A DNA stretch of 64,000 nucleotides from Aliivibrio finisterrensis (GCF_008933155.1 NZ_WBVP01000005.1:62001-126000), one strand, 5' to 3'; counted from the first letter of the stretch, positions 22,498 through 32,188 are shown. Program-made: numbers and translations. The notes: generated from the sequence alone by a model not told the origin.

Positions 22498-22562
22498 ATT
22501 ATAAGTATTTCGCATCAATTGATAATACGGTAGAATAGTAAATAATTTTTACGAATATGTAA
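22498..22562 (-). promoter_or_regulatory. adhC copy 2 promoter with LysR-type operator
   Basis: Minus-strand -10 TATAAT (22498-22503), 17-base spacer, -35 ATTATC (22521-22526), and the palindrome TTAC-N6-GTAA at 22549-22562. Every distance equals that of the copy 1 promoter. The palindrome ends 22 bases before the lysR start codon, so binding there could also repress lysR. Confidence 0.68.
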
Positions 22563-22584
22563 TAATACTAGTGGGGAATTGCCT

Positions 22585-23457
22585 GTGATTGATTGGGAAG
22601 GGGTAACTGAGTTTGTTGCCGTTGCTGAAGCGCAAAGCTTTACCGGAGCGGCCAGAGCTCTTGATACATCAGTGGCTCAAATTAGCCGTAAAGTTGCTGC
22701 GTTAGAAGATCGTTTATCAATTAAGTTATTGATCAGAACAACGCGCAAGGTGTCGGTAACTGAAGCAGGACAAACTTATTATCAGCATTGTCGTCATTTA
22801 GTTGAAGGATTAAAACAAGCAGATAGAGCGATCACTGAGCTTAATGCAACACCTCAAGGACGCTTAAAAATCACATCGTCGGTGACGTATGGTGAGCAGT
22901 TAATTGCGCCATTGCTTAGTGATTTTATGCTGATGTACCCACAGCTTGAGCTTGAACTTGTTTTATCAAATCAGACATTAGATTTGGTTGAGCAAGATTT
23001 TGACCTGGCGATTCGATTAGGCCGTTTAACCGATTCAACTATGATGGCAAAGCGCTTATCAAGTCGACAGGTTAGAGTGTGCGCTTCTCCTAGTTATATT
23101 GAAAAACATGGTGAGCCTCATACCTTATCTGAATTATCTCAGCATAACTGTTTGATTGGTAGTTTGCCTATTTGGCGTTTTATTGAAAAGAAAAAAGAAA
23201 AAAGCGTAAGAGTGAAAGGGTCTGTTCATTGTAATAGCGGTGCAGCCTTAACTAATGCAGCGTTAAAAGGCTTAGGTATCGTTCAATTGCCTGATTTTTA
23301 TGTTCAGGAATCAATGGATAAAGGTGAGTTGGTTGAAATACTCGTACCTTATCGTGAGCCAAAAGAGGGGATTTGGGCGGTGTATCCAAATAACCGACAT
23401 CTTTCCACTAAGGTTCGTTTATTGGTTGAATTTTTAGCCCAAGAGTTAGCTGAATAG
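22585..23457 (+). CDS. LysR-family regulator, probable activator of both adhC genes
   Basis: 290-residue LysR-type transcription factor: winged helix-turn-helix at about 4-62 (F-V-A-V-A-E-A-Q-S-F-T-G-A-A-R-A-L, then Q-I-S-R-K-V-A-A-L-E) and an effector domain from about 90. I use the GTG at 22585 because GGGG lies 8 bases before it; a TTG two codons upstream is too close. It is divergent from adhC copy 2 and shares the palindromic operator. Relatives next to adhC/fghA commonly regulate formaldehyde detoxification; the effector is unknown here. Confidence 0.82.
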   Translation: MIDWEGVTEFVAVAEAQSFTGAARALDTSVAQISRKVAALEDRLSIKLLIRTTRKVSVTEAGQTYYQHCRHLVEGLKQADRAITELNATPQGRLKITSSVTYGEQLIAPLLSDFMLMYPQLELELVLSNQTLDLVEQDFDLAIRLGRLTDSTMMAKRLSSRQVRVCASPSYIEKHGEPHTLSELSQHNCLIGSLPIWRFIEKKKEKSVRVKGSVHCNSGAALTNAALKGLGIVQLPDFYVQESMDKGELVEILVPYREPKEGIWAVYPNNRHLSTKVRLLVEFLAQELAE

Positions 23458-23988
23458 ATGAGTGTTGAAAAAGAAAATAAAGATGCGAATTTCTATATGC
23501 AGCGAGCAATAGAACTGGCCGCAATTGCTGAAGAGGAAGGTGAAGTTCCTGTCGGTGCTGTGATTGTCTTAGATGGTGAAATCATAGGTGAGGGGTGGAA
23601 CCGTTCAATTGGTTCTCATGATGCAACGGCACATGCCGAGATGATGGCGATTAAACAAGCGGGAAGTAAAATTGAAAACTATCGCTTAGTTGATGCGACG
23701 TTATACGTTACGTTAGAACCATGTCCTATGTGTGCTGGTGCGATTGTGCATAGTCGTATTAAGCGTGTTATTTTTGGTGCATCAGATATGAAAACAGGTG
23801 CATCTGGCAGTGTGATTAATTTATTTACGTCAGCAACCGCATTTCATTTTGTAGAGTGTGCTTCTGGAGTGATGGAAGAAGAGTGTAGAGCACAGCTACA
23901 AGCTTTTTTTAAACGCAGACGTAAAGAGAAAAAAGAAGAGCGAAAGTTACAGCGGGAAGCTGAATTGAAAAATCAGATGATGGAATAA
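23458..23988 (+). CDS. tadA: tRNA-specific adenosine deaminase TadA
   Basis: Deaminates the wobble adenosine of tRNA-Arg(ACG) to inosine. 176 residues with the cytidine-deaminase-fold zinc motif H-A-E (in T-A-H-A-E-M-M-A) and P-C-x-x-C (E-P-C-P-M-C-A-G), where Glu is the proton shuttle. The C-terminus is a lysine/arginine/glutamate-rich helix. The ATG directly abuts the lysR stop codon, so translation may be coupled. TadA near mltF and purL is the ancestral gammaproteobacterial neighbourhood; the LysR/adhC block appears inserted beside it. Confidence 0.95.
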   Translation: MSVEKENKDANFYMQRAIELAAIAEEEGEVPVGAVIVLDGEIIGEGWNRSIGSHDATAHAEMMAIKQAGSKIENYRLVDATLYVTLEPCPMCAGAIVHSRIKRVIFGASDMKTGASGSVINLFTSATAFHFVECASGVMEEECRAQLQAFFKRRRKEKKEERKLQREAELKNQMME

Positions 23989-24016
23989 TCTAGAAGATAA
24001 AGTAAATGTAAGAGAG

Positions 24017-24047
24017 GGCAAATTGAATTATCGCAATTTGCCTTTTT
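24017..24047 (+). terminator. Rho-independent terminator after tadA
   Basis: GGCAAATTG at 24017-24025 pairs with CAATTTGCC at 24034-24042, then TTTTT. Located 29 bases after the tadA stop. Confidence 0.88.
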
Positions 24048-24080
24048 ACTGTGTGCGCATAAAAAACGCTTGCCTAAAGA

Positions 24081-24239
24081 TTATCGACAAGAGAACGGTT
24101 CACCTTCATCAAACAGTGACATAGCATAAGTTCGTTGACGATGAAGCACTTTCTTGTGGTTATTTAACAGCTTACGTCGACGTTGAGTACTGCCTTTTAG
24201 TGAGGTACTTGGTTTAAGTTTTCTTCTATTAGAGAGCAT
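24081..24239 (-). CDS. Small basic protein of 52 residues, function unknown
   Basis: A short minus-strand frame begins with ATG at 24237-24239, preceded by a strong GGGGGAG ribosome site 4 bases upstream, and ends with TAA at 24081. The N-terminal 38 residues are very basic (M-L-S-N-R-R-K-L-K-P, then Q-R-R-R-K-L-L-N-N-H-K-K) and the end is acidic to neutral (F-D-E-G-E-P-F-S-C-R). No membrane helix or known motif is seen. It stands alone between tadA and mltF. Coding is inferred from the ribosome site and biased composition; an RNA- or ribosome-binding role would fit the charge but is not shown. Confidence 0.55.
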   Translation of the reverse strand: MLSNRRKLKPSTSLKGSTQRRRKLLNNHKKVLHRQRTYAMSLFDEGEPFSCR

Positions 24240-24279
24240 GGGCTCCCCCTTAATTTAACGAATAAAAATTAAAGTACGT

Positions 24280-24446
24280 TTAATACCAATTCCAGTAATT
24301 ATCTGATCATTATTACTGGTTAAATCACTTAGTAATTTCGTTAAAAATTTTTATTGTAGAATAACTACTTATAAGAATTTTTGCCTTATTCTTAAGCGAT
24401 TTTCCTGCGTAATAAATAGATCATTTAATTAATTACATTGGTATAA
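24280..24446. mobile_element. MITE-like non-coding element, about 165 bp
   Basis: The ends are inverted repeats: ATACCAAT at 24283-24290 and ATTGGTAT at 24437-24444. Inside the left end a second palindrome, CCAGTAAT (24292-24299) with ATTACTGG (24312-24319), would form a hairpin. The element is AT-rich, has no coding frame, and lies in the gap between the 52-residue gene and mltF. Ends with ATACCAAT recur in my memory of Vibrionaceae and Shewanella repeats, but copy number in this genome cannot be seen from this window. No second copy is present here. Confidence 0.55.
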
Positions 24447-24564
24447 CTTTAATTGGCATGATCTTGAGAACAAGTAACTCAGAGTATGTGTTAATTGTTA
24501 CCGTAACATGAACATGCCATTTAGTAAGTTTTTTTAACAATTTTCATTACCAGCAAATAGAAAG

Positions 24565-26049
24565 TTATTTGCTAGATGTGGCATTACTAATCGTCGCAGC
24601 TGCAGAAGAAAGTGGCACATCAATTACGGTCAAATCTTCAACCGTAATTTCTTCTTGGATCAACTTGTTTGCTTGCTCTTGCTCGTAGCCGATAATGCTT
24701 TGGTAATAGCGACGAATGTTCTCTACATAATTCTGAGCTTCATCACCACGAGCAAAGCCATAGCGAAGGTACTTGTAATAACGCTTTTGACGTAATAGTG
24801 GCAGGTTATCTTTAACATCTGTCCAAGAGTCAGGATCACCACCTAAACGTTGAGTTAGGCGTCTTGCATCCATCATATGTCCAAAGCCTATGTTGTATGA
24901 AGCAAGTGCAAACCAAATCTTCTCATGTTCAGTAATTGAGTCAGGAACCCGCTTAACTATTCGACGTAAATATTCAGCGCCACCACGAATACTCTGTTCT
25001 GGATTTAAACGGTTTTTAACACCAACAGATTGGGCCGTTGGTAGTGTTAACATCATCATGCCACGAACGCCTGTTGGGGATTTTGCCAGAGGATTCCAAT
25101 GAGACTCTTGGTAAGAAAGAGCAGCAAGGAAACGCCAATCAAAGTCACCTGCGTATTTTTTAAATAGTGGTTCCCATTTTGGCAACTTACTTTCTAGTGC
25201 TCGAATAAAAGCACGAGTGTCGACATAATCAAACGATTCAACATGACCAAAGTATTTCTCTTCAAGAAGCGCTAGTTTGCCACTCTCTTTTAACTCACCA
25301 AAGAATTCAATGAGTAGGGCTTGTAAGCTGTCATCTTCTGTTTGTTGTATAAACCATGCAACGGGTTGATCTTCCGTTAATTCAAAAGCGACAGCCAACT
25401 CAGGATGAATCCGTTGTGTCAGTGATAATTCAACAGAATCAGCGATCGTGTAGTGTATTTCGCCAGTCGCTACTTTTTTTAGTAACTCGCTAACATCAGT
25501 ATCCGCTTCAGTATGCCACTCTAATTTCGGGTGCTTTTCTTTAAGCTTTGTTACCGTACCCTCAAAACTTGAATCTTTAACAATGGTGATATTTTCATCA
25601 AGTTGAGTTAGGTTTTTGATATTACGAGGGCGCCAGCTGCCTTTTTTATATACCACTTGTTGGCTGACATAGTAGTAGACAGGTCCCGGACGAAACTTTT
25701 GTAAGCGTTCAGGGGTAATTGTCATATTGGCTGCGATAATGTCGACTTCATTACGCTCTAACGCAGGAAACAAGCCTGAATAAGTATATGCAGGGGTGAT
25801 CTCGAGTTTGACTTCTAGTTTTTCAGCAAAGGCTTTTGCCAGATCGTAATCTAGTCCGGTTGGGCCATTAGAACCAATGTAATAAGAGAGTTGGTTATTT
25901 AACGTACTGACTCGTAAAACACCACGTTCCCTGATTTGCTCTAGCTTTGTTTTTGGTTCTGATTCTACTTGGCATCCTGTAAGGGTGAAAACCAGCGTAG
26001 AAATGACAAGGCAAGATTTTAGAAGACGATGATATGGGATGCGGCTCAA
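24565..26049 (-). CDS. mltF: Membrane-bound lytic murein transglycosylase F
   Basis: Outer-membrane lipoprotein that cleaves peptidoglycan glycan strands with 1,6-anhydro product. Lipobox T-L-T-G-C puts the lipid cysteine at residue 26. Residues about 40-265 are a periplasmic binding protein (family 3) domain and about 285-460 a lysozyme-like SLT domain with catalytic Glu in S-Y-Q-E-S-H-W-N-P and the M-M-x-L-T segment. 494 residues, normal length. Divergent from purL, the conserved order. Confidence 0.94.
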   Translation of the reverse strand: MSRIPYHRLLKSCLVISTLVFTLTGCQVESEPKTKLEQIRERGVLRVSTLNNQLSYYIGSNGPTGLDYDLAKAFAEKLEVKLEITPAYTYSGLFPALERNEVDIIAANMTITPERLQKFRPGPVYYYVSQQVVYKKGSWRPRNIKNLTQLDENITIVKDSSFEGTVTKLKEKHPKLEWHTEADTDVSELLKKVATGEIHYTIADSVELSLTQRIHPELAVAFELTEDQPVAWFIQQTEDDSLQALLIEFFGELKESGKLALLEEKYFGHVESFDYVDTRAFIRALESKLPKWEPLFKKYAGDFDWRFLAALSYQESHWNPLAKSPTGVRGMMMLTLPTAQSVGVKNRLNPEQSIRGGAEYLRRIVKRVPDSITEHEKIWFALASYNIGFGHMMDARRLTQRLGGDPDSWTDVKDNLPLLRQKRYYKYLRYGFARGDEAQNYVENIRRYYQSIIGYEQEQANKLIQEEITVEDLTVIDVPLSSAAATISNATSSK

Positions 26050-26229
26050 GTCAGAATGCTCTTTTAAATAAGTAAGGCGTAGTTATATCAAATGGCATAT
26101 CAAGAGGCAAAAGCACGGTAACAAATTACAACAATTATTAGAGATTGAGACAGTTTATTTTTCGTTACGCCTGTTTTTTGCGCAATAATTTTAAATTTAA
26201 AGGTCATTTACACTTTTTTCAAAAAAAAT

Positions 26230-26280
26230 ACGCAAACGGTTGCTTTTGGTGTTACTTCACAAAACAAAATCCTTTATAAT
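26230..26280 (+). promoter_or_regulatory. purL promoter with PurR operator
   Basis: ACGCAAACGGTTGCTT at 26230-26245 matches the PurR consensus ACGCAAACGTTTGCGT at 14 of 16 positions. A -10 TATAAT lies at 26275-26280 with TTACTT at 26252-26257 as a 17-spaced -35. The operator sits just upstream of the -35 in the 363-bp mltF/purL gap. I see nothing else in this gap. Confidence 0.78.
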
Positions 26281-26412
26281 GCGCTCGCAATACCAGAGGT
26301 AACATCGGCATAGTCACTATGAGTTATGAATAATTAATCGAGTTAACTATTTTTAACTACATGAAACTATTCCAATATTACCTTTAATTCATTGCCAAAG
26401 AGACCTAAGTAC

Positions 26413-29400
26413 ATGAGAATTTTGCGTGGTTCACCTGCTCTATCTGAATTTCGTGTTAACAAGCTACTTGAGCTTTGTCGCGAGCTAAATTTACCTGTTA
26501 CTGGTATTTATGCTGAGTTTGCACACTTTGCTGATCTAACGGCGGACTTAGATGCGTCTGAAGTTGAGAAGCTAGAAAAATTACTGACTTACGGTCCAAC
26601 GATTGAGGAGCATGAACCTGAAGGTTTATTGCTACTTACTACCCCTCGCCCAGGTACTATCTCGCCTTGGTCTTCAAAATCTACTGATATTGCTCATAAC
26701 TGTGGCCTAGCTACAATCGCACGTTTAGAGCGCGGTACTGCTTTTTATATAGAAACGTCTGAAACGCTTTCTGAAATTCAATTAGTTGAACTTAAAGCCA
26801 TTCTCCATGATCGCATGATGGAAGTGGTATTTACCGATTTTGAATCAGCGTCAGCATTGTTTGCTGTGGCAGAACCTGCGCCATATGCAGAAGTTGATCT
26901 ATTAGCCGGTGGCCGTAAAGCGCTTGAAGACGCAAACGTTACCCTAGGTCTTGCTTTGGCAGAAGATGAGATTGATTACTTACTTGAAAGCTTTACTGAA
27001 AAGCTAGGTCGTAACCCAACAGATATCGAATTAATGATGTTTGCACAAGCGAACTCAGAGCATTGTCGCCACAAGATCTTTAACGCGGATTGGACTATCG
27101 ATGGCGTTAAGCAAGAAAAATCATTGTTTAAAATGATTAAGAACACCTTTGAAGTGACCCCTGATCACGTATTGTCGGCTTATAAAGATAACGCAGCGGT
27201 AATGACAGGTTCTGAAGTCGGTCGTTTCTTCCCAGATCCAGAAACTCGCCAATACAGCTACCATCAAGAGAAAACACACATCTTGATGAAAGTTGAAACG
27301 CACAACCACCCAACCGCAATTTCTCCTTGGCCGGGCGCATCTACAGGTTCAGGCGGTGAAATTCGTGATGAAGGCGCAACGGGTATTGGTGGTAAGCCAA
27401 AAGCCGGTCTTGTTGCTTTCTCTGTATCTAACCTTAAGATCCCGAACTTCGTTCAACCTTGGGAAACTGATTTTGGTAAGCCAAGCCGTATCGTTACTGC
27501 TTTGGATATCATGCTTGAAGGTCCTCTAGGTGGCGCAGCATTCAACAACGAATTTGGTCGTCCAAACCTACTTGGCTACTTCCGTACTTACGAAGAGAAA
27601 GTAAACTCTCACGCAGGTGAAGAAGTGCGTGGTTACCACAAACCAATAATGCTCGCTGGTGGTCTTGGTAACATTCGTGACGAGCACGTTCAGAAAAAAG
27701 AGATCCCAGTCGGTGCAAGCCTAATTGTTCTTGGTGGTCCTGCGATGAACATCGGCCTTGGTGGCGGTGCCGCTTCTTCCATGGCATCAGGCCAATCAGC
27801 AGAGGATCTTGATTTCGCTTCAGTACAACGTGAAAACCCAGAGATGGAGCGTCGTTGTCAGGAAGTTATTGACCGTTGTTGGCAGCTAGGTGATGCGAAC
27901 CCAATCGCATTCATCCACGATGTGGGCGCGGGCGGTATCTCGAACGCACTTCCTGAGCTAGTAGACGATGGTGAGCGTGGCGGTATCTTCAACCTACGTG
28001 ACGTACCAAACGATGAGCCGGGCATGAGCCCACTTGAGATCTGGTGTAACGAATCTCAAGAGCGTTACGTAATGGCCGTTGCTGATAAAGACATGGCAAC
28101 ATTCGACGCAATTTGTAAGCGTGAGCGTGCACCATACGCCGTGGTTGGTAAAGCAACGGAAGAGCGTGAACTTAAACTTGAAGATTCACACTTCGACAAC
28201 ACGCCAATCGACATGCCAATGGACATCCTATTAGGTAAAACACCTAAGATGCACCGTGACGCGACAACGCTAAAAGTGAATAACCCTGCGATTGACCGCT
28301 CTGGTATTGAAATGAACGAAGCGGTTGACCGTGTTCTTCGCCTACCAACAGTCGCTGAGAAAACCTTCCTTATCACTATTGGTGACCGCTCGGTAACAGG
28401 CCTTGTGGCTCGTGACCAAATGGTTGGTCCATGGCAGGTTCCAGTTGCAAACTGCGCAGTAACAGCGGCAAGTTACGACTCTTACCACGGTGAAGCAATG
28501 TCTCTTGGTGAGCGTACGCCAGTGGCACTATTAGACTTCGGCGCATCGGCTCGTCTAGCGGTTGGTGAAGCTATCACAAACATCGCTGCGACCAACATCG
28601 GCGATATCAAACACATTAAATTGTCGGCGAACTGGATGTCTCCAGCTGGTCACCCAGGTGAAGATGCAGGTCTTTACGAAGCGGTAAAAGCGGTAGGTGA
28701 AGAGCTATGTCCAGCGCTGGGTCTAACTATCCCAGTGGGTAAAGACTCAATGTCGATGAAGACTAAGTGGGAAGAGAACGGCGAGCACAAAGAAGTAACG
28801 TCTCCACTGTCTCTTGTTATCACTGCATTTGCTCGTGTTGAAGATATTCGTAAGACGATTACACCTCAGCTTCGCACTGACAAAGGAGCTTCAAGCTTAG
28901 TACTTATCGACCTAGGTAACGGCAAAAACCGTCTAGGAGCAACAGCTCTAGCGCAAGTTTACAAGCAGCTTGGTGACAAGCCAGCAGACGTAGACAATGC
29001 AGCACAGCTAAAAGGTTTCTACGAAGGCGTTCAGGCACTTGTTGCTAACGATCAAGTTGTGGCTTACCACGATAAAGGCGACGGTGGTTTATTCGTAACG
29101 CTAGCAGAAATGGCATTCGCAGGTCACTGTGGTGTTAATGCAAACATTGAAGCGCTGGGTGAAGACACACTAGCAGCACTATTTAATGAAGAGTTGGGTG
29201 CGGTAATCCAAGTTCGAAACGATGACCTAGATGCTGTTCTTTCTACACTTGCTGCAAACGGTCTAGAAGCGTGTTCACACGTCATTGGTTCTGTTGAAGA
29301 CTCTAACGAACTAGTGATTAAGTCTGGCGAGTCTGTAGTCATTGAACGTAACCGTACTGAACTACGTACTATCTGGGCTGAGACAACGCACAAGATGCAA

Positions 29401-30324
29401 GGTCTACGTGATAACCCAGTATGTGCAGACCAAGAACACGAAGCGAAGAAAGACAACTCAGATCCGGGTCTAAACGTAAAACTAAGCTTTGACGTGAACG
29501 AAGACATTGCAGCGCCATTCATCAACGCTCCTATGATAAATAAGGGCGCTAAGCCTAAGATGGCAATTCTACGTGAGCAGGGTGTTAACTCTCACGTTGA
29601 AATGGCAGCAGCATTTGACCGCGCAGGCTTTGAAGCAACTGATATTCACATGAGCGACATACTAACGGGTCAAGCGGTTCTTGAAGAGTACAACGGTCTT
29701 GTGGCTTGTGGTGGCTTCTCTTACGGTGACGTACTGGGCGCTGGTGAAGGTTGGGCTAAATCGGTTCTGTTTAACGACTCTACGCGTGATCAATTTGAAA
29801 ACTTTTTCAAGCGTGAAGATACCTTCTCTCTAGGTGTGTGTAACGGTTGTCAGATGTTGTCTAACCTGCGTGAACTTATCCCTGGAGCTGAGTACTGGCC
29901 ACGTTTCGTTCGCAACGAATCTGAGCGTTTTGAAGCTCGTTTCAGCCTCGTTGAAGTTCAGAAGTCTGATTCTGTATTCTTCAATGGTATGGAAGGTTCT
30001 CGTATGCCAATCGCAGTTTCTCACGGTGAAGGCCGCGTAGAAGTGCGTGACAACGACCACCTAAACGCGATTGAAAACTCAGGTACGGTTGCTCTACGTT
30101 ACGTTGATAACAACGGTAACCAAACGCAGCAATACCCGAACAACCCGAACGGTTCGCCAAACGCTATCACTGGTTTAACAACGACTGACGGCCGCGTGAC
30201 TATCATGATGCCTCACCCAGAGCGTGTATTCCGTACGGTTGCTAACTCTTGGTCTCCAGAAGGTTGGGGCGAGAATGGTGCCTGGATGCGCATGTTCCAA
30301 AATGCACGTAAGAATGTGGGTTAA
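26413..30324 (+). CDS. purL: Phosphoribosylformylglycinamidine synthase (FGAM synthetase)
   Basis: Large single-chain enzyme of de novo purine synthesis; converts FGAR, glutamine and ATP to FGAM. I start at ATG 26413 (M-R-I-L-R-G-S-P, aligned with E. coli), giving 1303 residues; a TTG 21 bases upstream is unlikely. Parts in order: N-terminal PurS-like domain, linker, two AIRS-like halves (nucleotide motif N-S-E-H-C-R-H and G-G-G-A-A-S-S), and a C-terminal glutamine amidotransferase with C-N-G-C-Q and the H-P-E triad. Codon use shifts to more C-ending codons than in neighbours, fitting a highly expressed gene. Confidence 0.97.
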   Translation: MRILRGSPALSEFRVNKLLELCRELNLPVTGIYAEFAHFADLTADLDASEVEKLEKLLTYGPTIEEHEPEGLLLLTTPRPGTISPWSSKSTDIAHNCGLATIARLERGTAFYIETSETLSEIQLVELKAILHDRMMEVVFTDFESASALFAVAEPAPYAEVDLLAGGRKALEDANVTLGLALAEDEIDYLLESFTEKLGRNPTDIELMMFAQANSEHCRHKIFNADWTIDGVKQEKSLFKMIKNTFEVTPDHVLSAYKDNAAVMTGSEVGRFFPDPETRQYSYHQEKTHILMKVETHNHPTAISPWPGASTGSGGEIRDEGATGIGGKPKAGLVAFSVSNLKIPNFVQPWETDFGKPSRIVTALDIMLEGPLGGAAFNNEFGRPNLLGYFRTYEEKVNSHAGEEVRGYHKPIMLAGGLGNIRDEHVQKKEIPVGASLIVLGGPAMNIGLGGGAASSMASGQSAEDLDFASVQRENPEMERRCQEVIDRCWQLGDANPIAFIHDVGAGGISNALPELVDDGERGGIFNLRDVPNDEPGMSPLEIWCNESQERYVMAVADKDMATFDAICKRERAPYAVVGKATEERELKLEDSHFDNTPIDMPMDILLGKTPKMHRDATTLKVNNPAIDRSGIEMNEAVDRVLRLPTVAEKTFLITIGDRSVTGLVARDQMVGPWQVPVANCAVTAASYDSYHGEAMSLGERTPVALLDFGASARLAVGEAITNIAATNIGDIKHIKLSANWMSPAGHPGEDAGLYEAVKAVGEELCPALGLTIPVGKDSMSMKTKWEENGEHKEVTSPLSLVITAFARVEDIRKTITPQLRTDKGASSLVLIDLGNGKNRLGATALAQVYKQLGDKPADVDNAAQLKGFYEGVQALVANDQVVAYHDKGDGGLFVTLAEMAFAGHCGVNANIEALGEDTLAALFNEELGAVIQVRNDDLDAVLSTLAANGLEACSHVIGSVEDSNELVIKSGESVVIERNRTELRTIWAETTHKMQGLRDNPVCADQEHEAKKDNSDPGLNVKLSFDVNEDIAAPFINAPMINKGAKPKMAILREQGVNSHVEMAAAFDRAGFEATDIHMSDILTGQAVLEEYNGLVACGGFSYGDVLGAGEGWAKSVLFNDSTRDQFENFFKREDTFSLGVCNGCQMLSNLRELIPGAEYWPRFVRNESERFEARFSLVEVQKSDSVFFNGMEGSRMPIAVSHGEGRVEVRDNDHLNAIENSGTVALRYVDNNGNQTQQYPNNPNGSPNAITGLTTTDGRVTIMMPHPERVFRTVANSWSPEGWGENGAWMRMFQNARKNVG

Positions 30325-30470
30325 TTGAGAAATAAAGAATAGAGTCTTAATCCTTATAATCAGTTAGTTATCACGATTTTTTTTAAAATGTGATTAAAAT
30401 CTGAAAAATAAATAAGCACTCTGTTCTATAATAAATAAAAGAGTTGGGTAAAGACGGCTTTTTTAAATAA

Positions 30471-30503
30471 AACCGCTGAAGTTTAGGCTTCAGCGGTTTT
30501 TTT
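30471..30503 (+). terminator. Rho-independent terminator downstream of purL
   Basis: AACCGCTGAAG at 30471-30481 pairs with CTTCAGCGGTT at 30488-30498 with a 6-base loop, followed by T to 30503. It lies 146 bases past the purL stop and 38 bases before the next gene. Confidence 0.92.
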
Positions 30504-30541
30504 GTTAGAATAGCTTTTTACTTTATCTGTTGGAACAAACA

Positions 30542-31051
30542 ATGAAAAATTCGCACGTAACGATTGGCTTGAGTAATCCTAAAAGCCCGACAAATGTTGG
30601 TGCAGTAATGCGTGCTGCGGGCTGCTATCAAGTTGATGATGTTCGCTATACTGGTGAGCGATATGATCGTGCCGCTAAGTTTCAAACGGATACTAAAAAA
30701 GTGGCTAATAAAATTCCATTAACGAGCGTAAATTGCTTATTGGATGACTTACCAAAAGACATGAAGGTCGTTTGTGTTGAGTTAGCTGAAGGTGCAACGT
30801 CGCTTCCTGAGTTTGTACATCCAGAAAAAGCAATTTATGTGTTTGGCCCTGAAGATGGCTCGATTACACAACAAGTTGCTGATCGCGCCGATCATGTGGT
30901 TTATGTTCCAACCGTTGGATGTATGAATCTAGCTGCTACAGTCAATGTGCTGTTATACGACCGATTAGCAAAATCAGTGGACATTGTTAAAGGGGATGAG
31001 TTAATCCGCAGTAGTCGCGATAATCGCAATAATTTAGTCGTAAAAAAATAA
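30542..31051 (+). CDS. SpoU/TrmH-family RNA 2'-O-methyltransferase
   Basis: 169-residue SPOUT methylase. The trefoil-knot motifs are present: N-V-G-A-V-M-R-A-A at about 19-27, the F-G-P-E-D-G-S segment near 105-111, and the knot-forming V-P-T-V-G-C-M-N-L-A-A-T-V-N near 127-140, where SAM binds. I start at the ATG 30542 with GGAA upstream; a TTG four codons earlier is possible. It is not a close match to TrmL or TrmJ, so the RNA target (tRNA or rRNA) is left open. Confidence 0.85.
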   Translation: MKNSHVTIGLSNPKSPTNVGAVMRAAGCYQVDDVRYTGERYDRAAKFQTDTKKVANKIPLTSVNCLLDDLPKDMKVVCVELAEGATSLPEFVHPEKAIYVFGPEDGSITQQVADRADHVVYVPTVGCMNLAATVNVLLYDRLAKSVDIVKGDELIRSSRDNRNNLVVKK

Positions 31052-31141
31052 GACTTACTTCTCTTTTAAAGTACTTATAGATTGACATCTTTTTGATGCA
31101 TTTTTGGCTAGATGTGTTCTAATAGCGGGCATTAAAGGGAA

Positions 31142-31159
31142 TGCAGATATTAATCTGCA
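31142..31159. repeat. Palindrome upstream of the DUF3622 gene
   Basis: TGCAGAT, spacer ATTA, ATCTGCA: a perfect 7-bp-arm inverted repeat, 61 bases before the next start codon. Could be an operator or a leader hairpin; no factor is assigned. Confidence 0.4.
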
Positions 31160-31220
31160 GTTATAGATGGATTTTCTAATAATGATCTATCCCTTAACTA
31201 TCGAATTCTAGGAAATAAAA

Positions 31221-31541
31221 ATGGCAAAATTTGATTACCGTATTGTAGAAAAACGTAACGCTTGGGCTGCTGAAATTACGCGCCAAGTAACTTCTCGCAG
31301 AACGGTTGTATCTAAGCGTCAGCTTGGTTTTGAAACTGAAGCAGAAGCAGTTGAATGGGCAGAGAAAGAGCTTGTTGAATTTGCTAAAACGCAAGCGGTT
31401 CGTAACGACCGTAAAGCGGAACAACGTAGCGAAAAAGAAGAAATGATCGCACGTAAGAGAGAAAAAGCAGCGGCACAAAAAGCTGAATATGAAGCTGCTC
31501 GTGATGCAGAAGAAGACGAATACGACTTCGACGAAGAGTAA
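31221..31541 (+). CDS. DUF3622-type small charged protein
   Basis: 106 residues, all soluble. Residues 1-55 form a compact start (M-A-K-F-D-Y-R-I-V-E-K-R-N-A-W-A-A-E-I-T-R) and 50-95 a long highly charged helix, probably coiled coil, rich in K, E, R and A; the end is strongly acidic (E-E-D-E-Y-D-F-D-E-E). From memory this fits the Vibrio family DUF3622, whose function is unknown. AGGAAAT lies 6 bases upstream of the ATG. It has its own terminator and so appears to be monocistronic. Confidence 0.75.
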   Translation: MAKFDYRIVEKRNAWAAEITRQVTSRRTVVSKRQLGFETEAEAVEWAEKELVEFAKTQAVRNDRKAEQRSEKEEMIARKREKAAAQKAEYEAARDAEEDEYDFDEE

Positions 31542-31580
31542 TTTGTCATCACAGAAATGTGATTGAAAAACAGATACCAT

Positions 31581-31612
31581 AAAATGGCAGTTATTCGTAA
31601 CTGCCATTTTTT
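31581..31612 (+). terminator. Rho-independent terminator after the DUF3622 gene
   Basis: AAAATGGCAGTT at 31581-31592 pairs with AACTGCCATTTT at 31599-31610, loop ATTCGT, then further T. Confidence 0.92.
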
Positions 31613-31638
31613 ATATCCTTAATAAAGTAAAATTACTC

Positions 31639-32124
31639 ATGATAGAAAAAGAAGCATTATTAGAATCAATCATCCAAGCATTGCGTGATGTGCATCAAAT
31701 GGCGGTAGAGGCAACTCAACGAGCGATTGAACAAGCAACTGATAAAGAAGCGATAGCGCGAAGTAAGTATGAAACGTTTGGCTTAGAAGCATCATATTTA
31801 GCACATGGCCAAGCGTTACGAGTCGCTGAATGTGAAGCGGATATTTTGGCGTATCGTAAATTACCACGTTTAGACTATTCAGAATCAACGGCGATTAATC
31901 AATGCGCTTTAGTGACTCTAATCAATCAAGATGATATTGAAAGTCGCTTCTTTATTGGTCCTTCTGCGGGTGGAGTTAAGGTTTCTTACCAAGGCGTGGA
32001 CTTTTCATTGATCACACCGACGGCCCCACTGGGAAAAGCGATAATAGGTTTGCAACTCGGTGATGAGTTTGAGTTAAATTTAGCGGGGAAAAAGCAACAA
32101 TACGAAATTATTGATGTTAAATGA
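31639..32124 (+). CDS. GreA/GreB-like transcription factor
   Basis: 161 residues. The N-terminal part is helical and charged, about 1-80, as in the Gre coiled coil that enters the RNA polymerase secondary channel. The C-terminal part carries the Gre FKBP-like signature, with P-L-G-K-A-I-I-G-L-Q-L-G-D-E-F near 135-149. The typical acidic tip pair of GreA is not clearly seen, so transcript-cleavage activity is uncertain; it may modulate polymerase instead. Lies between two terminators. The standard greA is expected elsewhere in the genome. Confidence 0.7.
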   Translation: MIEKEALLESIIQALRDVHQMAVEATQRAIEQATDKEAIARSKYETFGLEASYLAHGQALRVAECEADILAYRKLPRLDYSESTAINQCALVTLINQDDIESRFFIGPSAGGVKVSYQGVDFSLITPTAPLGKAIIGLQLGDEFELNLAGKKQQYEIIDVK

Positions 32125-32140
32125 TTTTATTTGTAATCAA

Positions 32141-32165
32141 AAAAAGAGAGGCAAGCCTCTCTTTT
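32141..32165. terminator. Bidirectional terminator between converging genes
   Basis: AAAAAGAGAGGC at 32141-32152, two-base loop, GCCTCTCTTTT at 32155-32165. A/T runs flank both sides, so it can end both the GreA-like gene and the minus-strand AstE-like gene. Confidence 0.88.
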
Positions 32166-32188
32166 ATAATGTAATTTTGACTATGTCA

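Noticed and set aside
24496-24508. TGTTACCGTAACA palindrome downstream of mltF
   Set aside because: Perfect but only 6-bp arms, in no promoter position; no factor or function can be suggested.
29124-29525. 133-codon minus-strand open frame opposite purL
   Set aside because: Purely antisense to conserved PurL sequence; openness follows from purL codon bias.
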